Positions 37,101-45,578 are shown, counted from the stretch's first letter. The stretch: DNA of 64,000 nucleotides from an uncultured Bacteroidales bacterium (GCA_900317055.1 ONFF01000009.1:177397-241396); one strand, 5' to 3'. The notes: generated by a model from the letters alone, not told the origin. Numbers and translations: made by a program.

Positions 37101-39107
37101 ACCTGTCAGGGTGACGGTGGCGTTTTCGATGCCAGTTTCGCCATCTTGCTCCCAAACATAGCCGTTGATGCCCGTCTCGTTGGTGTAGCCGCTCACCTGC
37201 ACGGTGATGATGTTGGAGGGCATGGATTCGCCTTCGTCATAGATGGTGGTCACATAGTATTCGTAGCCGTCCATGTTGTATTCTAGCGGACCGTCCACAT
37301 AGCTTGTGGCACTCATGTCGTTGGTGCTGGTCTCACCCACCTTTTCGCCGTTGCGGTAAATGAAATAGGTGCGGAAGGTGCGGTCTTGGATGGCCGTCCA
37401 GCTCAAAGTGACTTGTTGGTCTTCGAAGATGGTGTAGTCGTTGGCGACGAGGTCATGAGGCTTATTGAGATGTGTGGTGAAGCCCCAGGTTTGGCCGAGG
37501 GTTTCGCAACCTTCGCTGCCGTTACGCACATCCACTCTCCAGAAATAGTTGGTGTTGTTCCAGAGGTCGGTCACTGTGTAGCTTTCGGCAAGGTTGCGTG
37601 TCCAGTCAACGAGGACGGATTGCGGATGCTCTGGATCGGGATAGTAGGTTGTGCCGAACACCAAACGATACTCCGTGGCGAAGTTGGGTAGATGCCATTG
37701 CAGGGTCACACTGGCTGGCTCAAGACCGTCGGTGTCGTCAGCCGGAGTGGGTCCGTAGGCTTGCTCGGGGCAGGGCATGGGCTCGGTGTTGATTTCGACT
37801 GTGAACGGATCGGAAGCCGAAGAAGCCACAAGATAATAGGTGCCAGGGACAACGGGCAGGTTCTCGATGACGGGGCCTGCGGTATACTCCGTATTCTCAG
37901 GAGTGGTAGGTATCGGACCCGTGTAGTTGTTGTTGGCCATGGGGCCGCCTTCGCCGTTGAAATCCTCGGTGTAGAGAGCCACCTTGCCGTTGTCGCCATT
38001 GCTGACGCTGGCATTCAGCACTGCATCGGCATCGATGACAAGTTCAAACACGGCGTCGTTGCCTTCCTCAATGTCGGGGAAAGGCAGCGTGTAGTCGTTG
38101 TGCATGCCAGCAACCGTTTCCACATAGGGGAAGGTGATTTCGTCGTGCGGTCGCGGCATTTCGACCACATCAGGAATCTCGGGAGCGTAGAACTCGACAG
38201 TGACGGGCCAAACGGAAGCCGTGCGACCCGCTTCTTGGTAAATGGCCACAAACTGACGATCGACAACGCCGGCTTCCTCACCATTGGTGCTGATGTCAAG
38301 GTCAACGGTTTCATCTCGACCAATCAGGAAAGGCGTTTCGATGTCTCCTAGAACGAAGAGACCATCATGTGGGGTGAAATCAAGGTTCGTCACCGTGGCG
38401 GCGGCGCCTTCGCTTTTCAGTTGAAAGTGGAAAGGCTCCATCCAGGCTCCAATGGGTCGGGTGCCCACATTGAGGGCATCCACTTCTTCCTCATTGACAA
38501 GAGCTACCAAACGGTGCTCGGCAGAAGCACTCGCTTCGTAGACGAAAGTGGTTTGGGGCAGGAAATCGCGCGCGATAGGCGTGATGGCTTCAAGGCTGGT
38601 GTAGCTGTAGTTCTGCACACTAGCTCCTGGAGCGTCAATGCCCTTGAAAGTGATAGATTTGTAGTTACCTCTTGTCGGTTGATAGACACCGATCAACAGG
38701 TTACCACCGTGGTAAGTGTAGGGAGTGGTAAAGTTCACCACCAGTTGTTCGCCCGTTCCATCGAGGGGACCTTCGTAGACGATGGTCGCACCCTCAGTGC
38801 CTTGGAACGCACTCATGGTGGTGTAGTCCACTTCCGTTAGGAAAACCTGAAAAGTTCCAGTCCAAGCATCAAGTGCAGGGAGGTCGATCTGGAACCTCAA
38901 GCTTGTGATGTCGCTGTCGGTCATGCTGGCAAGGTCGGCAGCGGGTGTCACGAACTCCGCCTTTAGGTAGGCGTCAGCGTAAAAACCATAAACCGGCACA
39001 TAAGCATTAGTGACGGTACCAGTGTTTACGGTCAGTTCTTCGGCTCTCACCAACCCCGTGATGGCCAGCAAGAGCGCCAAAACCAAAGAAATTACTTTCT
39101 TTTGCAT
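31194..39107 (-). CDS. Giant T9SS-sorted adhesin with gingipain/haemagglutinin-type domains
   Basis: A 2637-residue secreted, modular protein. Signal peptide to about 22 (GLVRAEE). Approximate order: FN3-like domains 457-632; carboxypeptidase-regulatory-like domain 636-711; MAM-like domain 774-909; cleaved-adhesin domains 1221-1397 and 1559-1737 (FETDLEGWTVIDVNTGEGTW..., each ending in YEIWIDDV); a DUF2436-like domain 1845-1981 (NVPTDIWGDGSGYQMLLDAD, EIPAGTYDYAIINP, EAGKMYTYTL), as in the Kgp/HagA adhesins of Porphyromonas; FN3-like near 2480-2560; and a T9SS type A signal from VALFPNPTKGN to RVTVMQ. Pro/Gly-rich linkers separate modules. No protease domain is present, so this is an adhesin or haem/glycoprotein binder rather than a gingipain. 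Confidence 0.9.
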   Translation of the reverse strand: MQKKVISLVLALLLAITGLVRAEELTVNTGTVTNAYVPVYGFYADAYLKAEFVTPAADLASMTDSDITSLRFQIDLPALDAWTGTFQVFLTEVDYTTMSAFQGTEGATIVYEGPLDGTGEQLVVNFTTPYTYHGGNLLIGVYQPTRGNYKSITFKGIDAPGASVQNYSYTSLEAITPIARDFLPQTTFVYEASASAEHRLVALVNEEEVDALNVGTRPIGAWMEPFHFQLKSEGAAATVTNLDFTPHDGLFVLGDIETPFLIGRDETVDLDISTNGEEAGVVDRQFVAIYQEAGRTASVWPVTVEFYAPEIPDVVEMPRPHDEITFPYVETVAGMHNDYTLPFPDIEEGNDAVFELVIDADAVLNASVSNGDNGKVALYTEDFNGEGGPMANNNYTGPIPTTPENTEYTAGPVIENLPVVPGTYYLVASSASDPFTVEINTEPMPCPEQAYGPTPADDTDGLEPASVTLQWHLPNFATEYRLVFGTTYYPDPEHPQSVLVDWTRNLAESYTVTDLWNNTNYFWRVDVRNGSEGCETLGQTWGFTTHLNKPHDLVANDYTIFEDQQVTLSWTAIQDRTFRTYFIYRNGEKVGETSTNDMSATSYVDGPLEYNMDGYEYYVTTIYDEGESMPSNIITVQVSGYTNETGINGYVWEQDGETGIENATVTLTGQDEFGDTQTYTATTDANGYYSKQVYAGTYTDVMASKEGYQDVVTVHPLPFTVAHNAQENEVNFLMDENFDPVCTVIAEYYPDSLDPESPYVKVYWGCGLPGEEIIEPFETGDFSLFDWQLDASYPWSITTTDPYEGTYCMKSGGAGVNSVISNMTVTVNIPADGEMSFFGKISSEQGWDYGYFFIDGTQMGQYTGAGSWGERKFPITAGDHTFQWRYEKDGSVNNNDDCFYVDYITFYRQPEPLGAGWHTYLEGEFNDALRSNLTDQPAFGYHYPTSITGQYNGFQLTKVSMFSDDLYGAVGGNYTCNIYQGGSTPGAGTLVSTKTVDLPVGLGQWVDWDLDTPVAVNGSQDLWVIWQVNVAGGLGYPVGMCNSDSNPNGDWWNAGEGWENYGGGVWTMRNYFTDRSGRSVVLGSAKSAQNAPLALGQGAKIDSRLRTIAKGDNRVIYESINPNASSRPLVMANSNRALSHYRVYRTNCYNDGPYTEENTVLLATVWMPDTVYIDVDWPDVAPGVYKWGVGTVYAGNRGEEIAGPIHWSEPINVNNAKATRDDYTYGFETDLEGWTVIDVNTGEGTWLHSSANPGGYDYTTHAHGGTGFAMCYSYIDYVGSYNTDSYLVSPQKYSIENGSTLTFYADNANDTYPENFSVCVATTSDAPTASDFTQVWSGGAKGNSSAKANVRHDNNRYDNWREHSIDLSAYAGQEVWIAFHDVNYDQYEIWIDDVTIVAGSGTGPTPGPGTNNLNQLALPRESETIWSNCLEKDMNLGDGLVDINVLLNSADSPEGVEVSFINLNENEQANNPMASITLDETGFYSWESFRKGDYLVKIDFDGYYPIEDTVHIWDETHLRYVMTEIIYGIDNLYVSRTGWAMWDAQGLPSGGGGGQGGNGSTFTEDFENGLNGWNVLNVNSDGGSWIHNSNNLGGYDYSTLAHSGTGFAMCYSFVDYVGAYNTDSYLITPVKYDIVNGSTLSFWADNANDSYPESFSVCVATADNPSASDFTQVWGGEAKGSSNTKANMRHEADRYENWRFHSIDLSDYAGQSVYIAFHDVNYDMYEIWIDDVELSVGAKSDDRHLEGFKVMCESIDHEPIFNTNTVNPFCQLETESLVEGEHYICKVAAIYSTGMSDWTECVWQYESCEHYAGTLNGVTVNGTTISWDYPTGTGPVPPPQPGENAVVVLNVPTDIWGDGSGYQMLLDADATMYTQLEAAMYFDEIGSFDGFEYTIPENADYGINPANIVVNNSVAIEIPAGTYDYAIINPDKVSTIWFAGNSGNAESKGDNMVYEAGKMYTYTLSSSGTGDMINLTITDRNGMVSVPTGENVTTPARAIRTAENLANRDGEWYYYDNGVNVDGIGTGGGQFYWAVMFPAGSYNGNALTKVSAYDYMAMTGNVTIYNDGATAPANQVGQMDVTFTGAEDFVEFTFAEPVTIDPTKNVWVVFYNQSGANYPAACCDNTGDANGRWVSMDGIDWMDILEAAPTLNYTWMIRAYIEEGSTPPPTPGETDCIGAMIFADGEWEAFVPVPTNTYEYTGNASEVCVRMVYPGTAELPDNNYYYAMSCPECIEPALVCESDITIHGEALTTTDQSKIWWGEQPVPGNEWLSYLSIDDEFSVEGTLGAQGMPFYWGCMYPASMIVEQGFTSGVIDQIWFLDVGDPELTGNCEVHIYLGGDNAPQTEITSQTYYIDGEQGLKPIQLDQPVAIDGTQNLWVMFYTDGSIDAPAPMTTYLGDPNTMWMGVQDMWVPLSSFGYTYSFIQFVHVSNGGKGDFLTMNDGTTTNFTNGSTREANLVVKPVSMSSFNATSLRDDNGAPVKYNVYRSTDNINYTLIGEVPYVEGQTYYEYIDTPTTSNDYYYQVRTVYEDGCESVPALNADDLAQNYVLISVSVGLNEQSDEVALFPNPTKGNVTIQASGMNHITVVSVLGQVVFDTEVNADEYTLNMVQFNAGMYMVRVNTANGMTVKRVTVMQ

Positions 39108-39516
39108 AAAAAAATGATTTGATAATTAATAAATGAATAATTCTTGGAGTGCATAAAGCACTCTGCATAATTTAGTTGAAGCAATGGCTTGTAGAATAAC
39201 ATCGAAAAGAAAAAATGCCGCAAGACTGACAGCTTACGACATTTTTACACCAATTAAATTCACCTATTTGATTAACCAAATCAATTCAATCAACAAGTTA
39301 GGTGCAAAAAAGCCTCTGAAAGTAACTCGGTGACTTTGGGGAGTTCAAATGCAATATGTTTCTGGATTTTGCATTGCCCAAAGAAACTGTCGCTGTCAAA
39401 CTTCCGACAAAATATTCTGAAGCAAAACTGCTTTGGAATTTTTGTATCTTTATGAATCAGTTTGGATAAATTCTCCTATCTTTGCGCCATCGTTCTATGC
39501 ATAAAACCTTGCGCTT
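39108..39516. other. 409-base non-coding region between divergent genes
   Basis: AT-rich spacer between the giant adhesin gene (minus) and purL (plus). It contains the purL promoter box at 39477. I found no perfect TAnnTTTG box for the adhesin and no coding frame or strong hairpin. The adhesin's promoter and any operators must be here, but I cannot place them. Confidence 0.6.
39477..39484 (+). promoter_or_regulatory. -7 box of the purL operon
   Basis: TATCTTTG, perfect TAnnTTTG match, 32 bases before the purL ATG. Confidence 0.65.
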
Positions 39517-42500
39517 ATGGTATGCTTTTTCCAATCTGACAATCAACGAGTTATAGCCGTTGATTCCAAATCAGAACTTTCCGAGGAAACCGTTTCCAAA
39601 CTTAGGTGGCTTTTCGGTAATGCCGCAAAAATCGAAAAAGACACGGTGAAAGGCCATTTTGTCGGCCCGCGCCGCGAGATGATCACGCCTTGGAGCACCA
39701 ATGCTGTCGAGATTACCCAAAACATGGGCATCAAAGGCATCATCCGCATCGAGGAGTTCCAGCGCGTGGAGTCGAAGAAGGCTCCCTACGACCCAATGCT
39801 GCAAAACCGTTACGAGAACCTTGACCAAAATGTGTTCTCTGTCGACCGTAAACCTGAGCCGCTGAAATATATCGATGACATTGAGACCTACAACCAGCAG
39901 GAAGGGCTGGCGCTGAGTAGCGAGGAAATGGAATACCTGAAAGGCATATCCGCAAAGATTGGGCGCAAACTGACTGATAGCGAGGTGTATGGCTTTGCGC
40001 AGGTTAACTCCGAACACTGCCGCCACAAGATTTTTAACGGCACCTTCGTCATCGATGGCAAGCAGATGCCCAACACGCTCTTTGCCCTCATCAAGAAGAC
40101 CTCGAAGATGAACCCGAACCGCCTCGTGTCGGCTTATAAAGATAATGTGGCTTTCATCCTTGGTCCCAAGGTGGAACAGTTCGCTCCTGCCGAGCCTAAC
40201 AAGCCTTCAGCTTTCCAAATCAAGCCCATTGAGACCGTGATTTCATTGAAAGCAGAGACACACAACTTCCCGACCACTGTGGAACCTTTCAATGGTGCAG
40301 CCACGGGTAGCGGTGGCGAAATCCGTGACCGTCTTGCCGGTGGTCAAGGTAGTTTGCCTTTGGCGGGCACTGCAGTTTATATGACTTCCTATCCCCGCAC
40401 GGAGCAAGGCCGTGAGTGGGAGAAAGACATCGAGCCGCGCAAGTGGTTGTATCAGACACCGGAAGAGATTCTCATCAAGGCATCCAACGGTGCCTCTGAC
40501 TTTGGCAACAAGTTCGGCCAGCCCCTCATCAACGGCAGTCTGTTGACCTTTGAGCATAGTGAGAAAGAAACATTGGGCTACGACAAGGTCATCATGCTGG
40601 CTGGTGGCATCGGTTTCGCCAAGGTGAAGGATGCCAAGAAGTTGGAACCTGAGGAGGGCGATGTCATCATCGTTCTCGGTGGTGACAACTACCGCATCGG
40701 TATGGGCGGCGGTGCTGTGTCGAGCGTCGATACGGGCCAATATAGCAACGCTATCGAGCTGAACGCCGTGCAGCGTGCCAATCCTGAGATGCAAAAGCGC
40801 GTGAGTAATGTGATTCGTGCCATGGCCGAGAGCGACCATAACCCCATCCGCAGCATCCACGACCACGGTGCGGGTGGTCACCTCAACTGCCTTAGCGAGC
40901 TCATCGAGGACGCAGGTGGTGTGGTTTATGTCGACAATCTGCCCGTTGGCGACCCGACGCTTTCCGACAAGGAAATCATCGGCAACGAGTCACAGGAGCG
41001 CATGGGCTTGTTAGTCAATAAGAAAGACAAAGATATCATCAAAGAAACCGCCGAGCGCGAGCGGGCCCCGTATTACGAGGTGGGTGAGGTGACTGGCGAC
41101 GAGCGCCTGCGTTTTGTCCGCAAGAAAGGCAAGGCTCCCATCGACTTGGCCATCTCCGACTTCTTCGGCAGTGCGCCTAAGACGATATTAAAAGACAAGA
41201 CCAAACCTTATCATTTCAAGAAGATCAGCTACACCAAGCGCGACATACACAAGTACCTCAACAATGTGCTGCAAATGGAAGCCGTAGCCTGCAAAGACTG
41301 GCTCACCAACAAGGTGGACCGCTCCGTGACGGGTCGCGTGGCACAGCAGCAGTGCGTGGGCGAGATACAATTGCCTTTGAGTAACCTTGGTATCAGTGCC
41401 TTGGACTACAATGGAAGGCGAGGCATTGCCACTGCCTTGGGTCACGCTCCGATAGCGGGTCTCATCGACCCTGCCGCTGCTTCGCGTCTTTCGGTTTCCG
41501 AGGCTTTGACCAATATTCTATGGGCTCCGATTGAAGGTAACCTTGAAGGTGTTTCGCTGAGCGCCAATTGGATGTGGCCTGCCAAACAGGAAGGCGAAAC
41601 GGCTCGTCTTTATGAAGCCGTGAAGGCCTTGAGCGACTATTGCGTGGCTTTGGGCATCAATGTGCCGACAGGCAAGGACAGCCTCTCGATGACACAGAAA
41701 TATCCCGATGGCGAGAAGGTTGTGGCTCCTGGAACGGTTATCGTCTCCGCTGCGGGCGAGGTCTCGAACATTCGTCAGGTCATTCGTCCCGTAATGAAGG
41801 CCGATGAGAACACAGAACTCCTTTACATCGATTTCTCAAAGGATGGTTTCGAATTGGGTGGTAGCAGCTTTGCTCAAAGTATCGGTGCCATCGGTCAGGC
41901 TGTGCCTGATGTGAAGAGTGTCAACTACTTCAAGAAGTGCTTCAATGCCATTCAAAAACTAATTGAAAGCAATTTGATTTTGGCAGGTCACGATGTGTCG
42001 GCAGGTGGTTTGATCACCACTTTGTTGGAGATGAATTTTGCCAATACTACTTACGGCATGAACCTCGACCTCAGCGCTTTCGATAAGGACGACTTGATGG
42101 CCGTGCTCTTCTGCGAGAAGCCTTCGGTGGTCATCCAAGTCTCCAACGACGGTATCGCCAACCGTATGTTGCGCGAGTTGGGTATCAACTTCAAGATGAT
42201 TGGCAAGCCTCATGCCAAGCGTCAGGTCAACATCCTACATGCCGAGCACAACTACATCTTCGACATCGACGAGTTGCGCGACACTTGGTTCAAGTCGTCG
42301 TACCTGCTCGACCGCAAGCAGAGCGGTCCGCGCAAGGCCATGGAGCGTTTCATGAACTACAAGAAACAGTATCTGCATTATAGCTTTGGTAGGAACTTCA
42401 CCGGCACGGCCGCCAGCCTCGGCATCGACATGCATCGCCGCCAGCCCACGGGCATCAACGCGGCCATCATCCGCGAGAAGGGCTGCCAGTGCGACCGCGA

Positions 42501-43206
42501 AATGGCTTATGCCCTTTATCTTGCTGGCTTTGATGTGCGCGATGTCACCATGACCGACCTCGCCACAGGCCGCGAAGACCTCAAGGATGTGAATATGATT
42601 GCCTTCATCGGTGGCTTCTCCAACTCCGATGTGCTTGGTTCAGCCAAAGGCTGGGCGGGTGCCTTCCTCTACAACAAGAAGGCCAAGAAAGCCTTGGATG
42701 ACTTCTACGCTCGTGAGGACACCTTAAGTCTTGGCGTTTGCAACGGCTGCCAGTTGATGATGGAACTCGGTCTGCTCTATCCCGACCACGAGGAGCACCC
42801 CGTGATGATGCATAACGACTCGCACAAGTTCGAGTCGGGCTTCCTCAATGTGGAGATTGCCCAAAACGAGAGCGTGATGCTCAAGTCGCTGTCGGGTCGC
42901 CGCCTCGGCGTTTGGATTGCCCACGGCGAGGGTCGTTTCTACTTCCCTTGCTACCGCGACAAGTACAAGATTGTGATGAGTTACGGCCAGGACGAATACC
43001 CGGGCAACCCTAATGGTAGTGACTGGTCAACAGCCGCAGTATGCTCTAATGATGGTCGCCATCTCGCCATGATGCCGCACCTTGAGCGCGCTTTCTTGCC
43101 TTGGCAGTGGGCCTACTATCCCGACGAGCGCAAGAACGACGAGGTATCGCCTTGGATGGAGGCGTTTGTGAATGCTCGGAAGTGGGTGGAGGAGAATAGG
43201 AAGTAA
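39517..43206 (+). CDS. purL: Phosphoribosylformylglycinamidine synthase (single-chain PurL)
   Basis: Fourth step of purine synthesis: FGAR + glutamine + ATP to FGAM. 1229 residues, the long single-chain form. The N-terminal PurS-like region, two AIRS-type ATP-binding halves (SVNSEHCRHKIF-like block at QVNSEHCRHKIFNG; THNFPTTVEPFNGAATGSGGEIRD split over about residues 248-272) and a C-terminal class I glutamine amidotransferase domain are all present. The amidotransferase nucleophile is Cys1075 in GVCNGCQ, with the later HGEGRFYF carrying the histidine. No truncation. First gene of an operon with ybaK (3 bases on) and an acetyltransferase. Confidence 0.97.
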   Translation: MVCFFQSDNQRVIAVDSKSELSEETVSKLRWLFGNAAKIEKDTVKGHFVGPRREMITPWSTNAVEITQNMGIKGIIRIEEFQRVESKKAPYDPMLQNRYENLDQNVFSVDRKPEPLKYIDDIETYNQQEGLALSSEEMEYLKGISAKIGRKLTDSEVYGFAQVNSEHCRHKIFNGTFVIDGKQMPNTLFALIKKTSKMNPNRLVSAYKDNVAFILGPKVEQFAPAEPNKPSAFQIKPIETVISLKAETHNFPTTVEPFNGAATGSGGEIRDRLAGGQGSLPLAGTAVYMTSYPRTEQGREWEKDIEPRKWLYQTPEEILIKASNGASDFGNKFGQPLINGSLLTFEHSEKETLGYDKVIMLAGGIGFAKVKDAKKLEPEEGDVIIVLGGDNYRIGMGGGAVSSVDTGQYSNAIELNAVQRANPEMQKRVSNVIRAMAESDHNPIRSIHDHGAGGHLNCLSELIEDAGGVVYVDNLPVGDPTLSDKEIIGNESQERMGLLVNKKDKDIIKETAERERAPYYEVGEVTGDERLRFVRKKGKAPIDLAISDFFGSAPKTILKDKTKPYHFKKISYTKRDIHKYLNNVLQMEAVACKDWLTNKVDRSVTGRVAQQQCVGEIQLPLSNLGISALDYNGRRGIATALGHAPIAGLIDPAAASRLSVSEALTNILWAPIEGNLEGVSLSANWMWPAKQEGETARLYEAVKALSDYCVALGINVPTGKDSLSMTQKYPDGEKVVAPGTVIVSAAGEVSNIRQVIRPVMKADENTELLYIDFSKDGFELGGSSFAQSIGAIGQAVPDVKSVNYFKKCFNAIQKLIESNLILAGHDVSAGGLITTLLEMNFANTTYGMNLDLSAFDKDDLMAVLFCEKPSVVIQVSNDGIANRMLRELGINFKMIGKPHAKRQVNILHAEHNYIFDIDELRDTWFKSSYLLDRKQSGPRKAMERFMNYKKQYLHYSFGRNFTGTAASLGIDMHRRQPTGINAAIIREKGCQCDREMAYALYLAGFDVRDVTMTDLATGREDLKDVNMIAFIGGFSNSDVLGSAKGWAGAFLYNKKAKKALDDFYAREDTLSLGVCNGCQLMMELGLLYPDHEEHPVMMHNDSHKFESGFLNVEIAQNESVMLKSLSGRRLGVWIAHGEGRFYFPCYRDKYKIVMSYGQDEYPGNPNGSDWSTAAVCSNDGRHLAMMPHLERAFLPWQWAYYPDERKNDEVSPWMEAFVNARKWVEENRK

Positions 43207-43209
43207 GCT

Positions 43210-43713
43210 ATGCCCAAAGAAAAAATCAACAAGACCAACGCCTGCCGCATCCTCGACCAGAAGAAGATTGCGTATGAGCTGATTCCCTACGAGGTGGATG
43301 AGAACGACCTTGGGGCGCAGCACATCGCCGACCAACTGGGTGAGGATATCGATCAGGTGTTCAAGACCTTGGTGCTGAAAGGCGACAAGATTGGATATTT
43401 CGTCTGCGTCATCCCTGGCAACGATGAACTCGACCTGAAGAAGACCGCCAAAGCCACGGGCAACAAGAGTTGCGACCTCATCCCGATGAAGGAACTGTTG
43501 CCGCTGACAGGCTACATCCGTGGCGGTTGCTCGCCTGTGGGCATGAAAAAGCAATTTCCGACCTTTATCCATGAGACCTGCGAGTTGTTTGATTACATCT
43601 ATGTCAGTGCAGGTGTCAGAGGTTTGCAGTTCAAACTCAACCCACAGGATCTGATTCAGGTGGTGGAGATGACCGTTGCCGATTTGACCATCTTTGAATT
43701 GGGCCAAAAATGA
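43210..43713 (+). CDS. ybaK: Cys-tRNA(Pro)/Cys-tRNA(Cys) deacylase YbaK
   Basis: Trans-editing enzyme that clears cysteine mis-charged on tRNA-Pro. 167 residues, usual for the family. Visible blocks: VFKTLVLKGDK with the conserved lysine of the family, VCVIPGNDELDLKKTAKATGNK, and GYIRGGCSPVGMKKQFPTFI. Three bases after purL; its stop overlaps the start of the next gene. Confidence 0.93.
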   Translation: MPKEKINKTNACRILDQKKIAYELIPYEVDENDLGAQHIADQLGEDIDQVFKTLVLKGDKIGYFVCVIPGNDELDLKKTAKATGNKSCDLIPMKELLPLTGYIRGGCSPVGMKKQFPTFIHETCELFDYIYVSAGVRGLQFKLNPQDLIQVVEMTVADLTIFELGQK

Positions 43714-44234
43714 GTTACACCATCCGCAAATCCACCTTGGCCGACCTGCCGATCATCCTTTATCTTCGTGACCAAGCCCGCGAAATCATGAGGAGTTACG
43801 GCAATACCTTCCAATGGCCTGACGGCTATCCACGCGATGATATGTTTAAGAAAGACATTGAATTGGGCGGTAGTCATGTCATGCTTAATGAGGCAGGTGA
43901 GATCGTTGGTACTTTTGCCTTACTACCCAGTCCTGAGGTGACCTACAATGTCATTTACGACGGACAATGGCTGGATGATGAACCTTACTATGTCATCCAT
44001 CGCATCGCCAGCACGCCCGAATCACATGGCATTTTGGATGCGCTTTTGGACTATTGCGAAACTCTAGTTTCCAATATCCGCATTGATACACATGAGGCTA
44101 ATATCATCATGCGTAAGGGCTTGGAAAAGCATGGGTATCAATACTGTGGCATCATATATCTGTTGGATGGTAACGAACGATTGGCGTTTCAGAAAAAACT
44201 ACAATCACGCTATGAAGCGTCATCGCGGACTTGA
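43710..44234 (+). CDS. GNAT-like N-acetyltransferase
   Basis: A 174-residue protein with the GNAT layout: strand 1 (YTIRKSTLADLPIILYLRDQAREIM), the central sheet (VMLNEAGEIVGTFAL), VIHRIASTPESHGILDALLDYC in the acetyl-CoA-binding helix region, and IRIDTHEANIIMRKGLEKHGYQYCGII, typical of the GNAT C-terminus. The Q/R-x-x-G-x-G/A loop is degenerate. ATGA overlap with ybaK. The final codons run into a repeat hairpin and the TGA stop lies in its loop, so the last few residues (ASSRT) may be recent additions. Substrate unknown. Confidence 0.85.
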   Translation: MSYTIRKSTLADLPIILYLRDQAREIMRSYGNTFQWPDGYPRDDMFKKDIELGGSHVMLNEAGEIVGTFALLPSPEVTYNVIYDGQWLDDEPYYVIHRIASTPESHGILDALLDYCETLVSNIRIDTHEANIIMRKGLEKHGYQYCGIIYLLDGNERLAFQKKLQSRYEASSRT

Positions 44235-44301
44235 TCCGCGATATCCTGCACTAAAGGGATTCGTCTTCGCACATAGGAGATGGCGGATCTTTGTCCGCCA
44301 T
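44222..44301. repeat. Doublet of GCGGA hairpins (REP-like)
   Basis: Hairpin 1: ATCGCGGA (44222-44229), loop CTTGA, TCCGCGAT (44235-44242). Hairpin 2: ATGGCGGA (44280-44287), loop TCTTTG, TCCGCCAT (44294-44301). Both share the GCGGA core. They sit between convergent genes; neither has a T tract. Confidence 0.75.
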
Positions 44302-44348
44302 AACGGCTTAGGGTGTAGTGTGGCATTCCCCAGCGGGTGGCTGACCAA

Positions 44349-45506
44349 TCAATCGATATTTTCGATAATCTTATCCTCCTCGCTCAAATCCGGGACAAGT
44401 CGCTGGATAATCTTGTAGCGGTAGAAGAAACGGATGGCCACGACACGCACCACTGTATAAGCGGGTATGGCAACCAACATGCCAATGGTGCCACCGATAT
44501 GGCCTGCCATGAGCAGCACGATGAAGATCTCCAAAGGATGTGCCTTGATGCTCGTCGAGTAGATGAGCGGCTGGTAGATGAAGTTATCAATGAGCTGTGC
44601 AGCCAGCATGATGGCGAGGATGATGAGGGCGAAGACCCAGATGTTGACATCCAAACCTGCACCTGTTCCGAGCTTCAAGACGATTCCGAAAACAATACCA
44701 ATAACATCGCCGATGAGCGGTCCGACATAAGGAATCACATTCAGCAAACCAGCGATGAAGCCAATGGCGATGGCATAGCTGAAATCAAACCGTGCGATGA
44801 GCCACAAACCGAGGAAGTCGACCAAGGCTACCCCTAACATTTCAATGAACAAGCCCACAAAATAGCGTGACAATAGCTGCTTGATTTCGCTCAAGGTCTT
44901 GCTTAATGTCAATTCGTGCTTGTCGGGGACAAAAGCGCAGATGATCCGCTCAAACAATCCTTCTTCCTTGAGGAAAAAGAACGAGATGAACACGATGGCA
45001 AACAGGGCGACAAAGGCGCTGGTGACCAAAGATGCCACTGAACCAACGATGCCGCTCACTTTTCCGAAATCAACCAGCTCCCGGATTTTATCCATGAGAA
45101 GTGCGGAAAGATCGAAGTCTTCGCCCAAGTTGGGAAACATTCCAATCAGCCATTCATTCACTTTGTCGATGGGATTCGACTCGAAATAGCTGCTCGTTTC
45201 AATGGCTGAGGCATCCCTGACGATGTTAGAGACCAAAGGAACCATTTGAGTGACGATCATCGTAAGAATGAAAAAGATGAGTATGATGGAGAGCAAGGCC
45301 AAAAGCCAGTCGGGTGCGCTCTTTCCCTTGATTTTTATCTTTCGCATCAGCTGCATGAGCGGCCGTCCGATCATGGAGACCACAAAGGCCACGATGATGT
45401 AGATGAGCACATTCTTGAAGTACCAACACAAGGCCAAAACCATGGCCAAACCACCCAATTTGATGATGTAACCCGCTAATTTATCGGTGTTTCTCTCGTT
45501 TTCCAT
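44349..45506 (-). CDS. AI-2E family transporter (PF01594 permease)
   Basis: Inner-membrane protein, 385 residues with about eight hydrophobic segments. Family markers: the N-terminal pair of helices (GGLAMVLALCWYF, LIYIIVAFVVSMIGRPL), a central soluble helix region (about 115-165), PYVGPLIGDVIGIVFGIV and QLIDNFIYQPLIYS, then HPLEIFIVLLMAGHIGGTIGMLVAIP. Members include TqsA and sodium/proton antiporters, so the name does not prove autoinducer export. It has its own promoter, divergent from the transglycosylase gene. Confidence 0.93.
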   Translation of the reverse strand: MENERNTDKLAGYIIKLGGLAMVLALCWYFKNVLIYIIVAFVVSMIGRPLMQLMRKIKIKGKSAPDWLLALLSIILIFFILTMIVTQMVPLVSNIVRDASAIETSSYFESNPIDKVNEWLIGMFPNLGEDFDLSALLMDKIRELVDFGKVSGIVGSVASLVTSAFVALFAIVFISFFFLKEEGLFERIICAFVPDKHELTLSKTLSEIKQLLSRYFVGLFIEMLGVALVDFLGLWLIARFDFSYAIAIGFIAGLLNVIPYVGPLIGDVIGIVFGIVLKLGTGAGLDVNIWVFALIILAIMLAAQLIDNFIYQPLIYSTSIKAHPLEIFIVLLMAGHIGGTIGMLVAIPAYTVVRVVAIRFFYRYKIIQRLVPDLSEEDKIIENID

Positions 45507-45530
45507 AGGAAATATTTAGTTTTGAAATGA

Positions 45531-45538
45531 CAAAATTA
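45531..45538 (-). promoter_or_regulatory. -7 box of the AI-2E family gene
   Basis: Minus-strand TAATTTTG, perfect TAnnTTTG match, 24 bases before the ATG. Confidence 0.65.
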
Positions 45539-45570
45539 GTATTTTTTCAATCCTAATAGACGATTTTTGG

Positions 45571-45578
45571 TAATTTTG
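45571..45578 (+). promoter_or_regulatory. -7 box of the transglycosylase operon
   Basis: TAATTTTG, perfect TAnnTTTG match, 47 bases before the ATG; divergent from the box at 45531. Confidence 0.65.

Noticed and set aside
31194-39107. Giant adhesin as a gingipain protease
   Set aside because: No caspase-like His-Cys catalytic domain is present; only adhesin-type domains and a T9SS signal.
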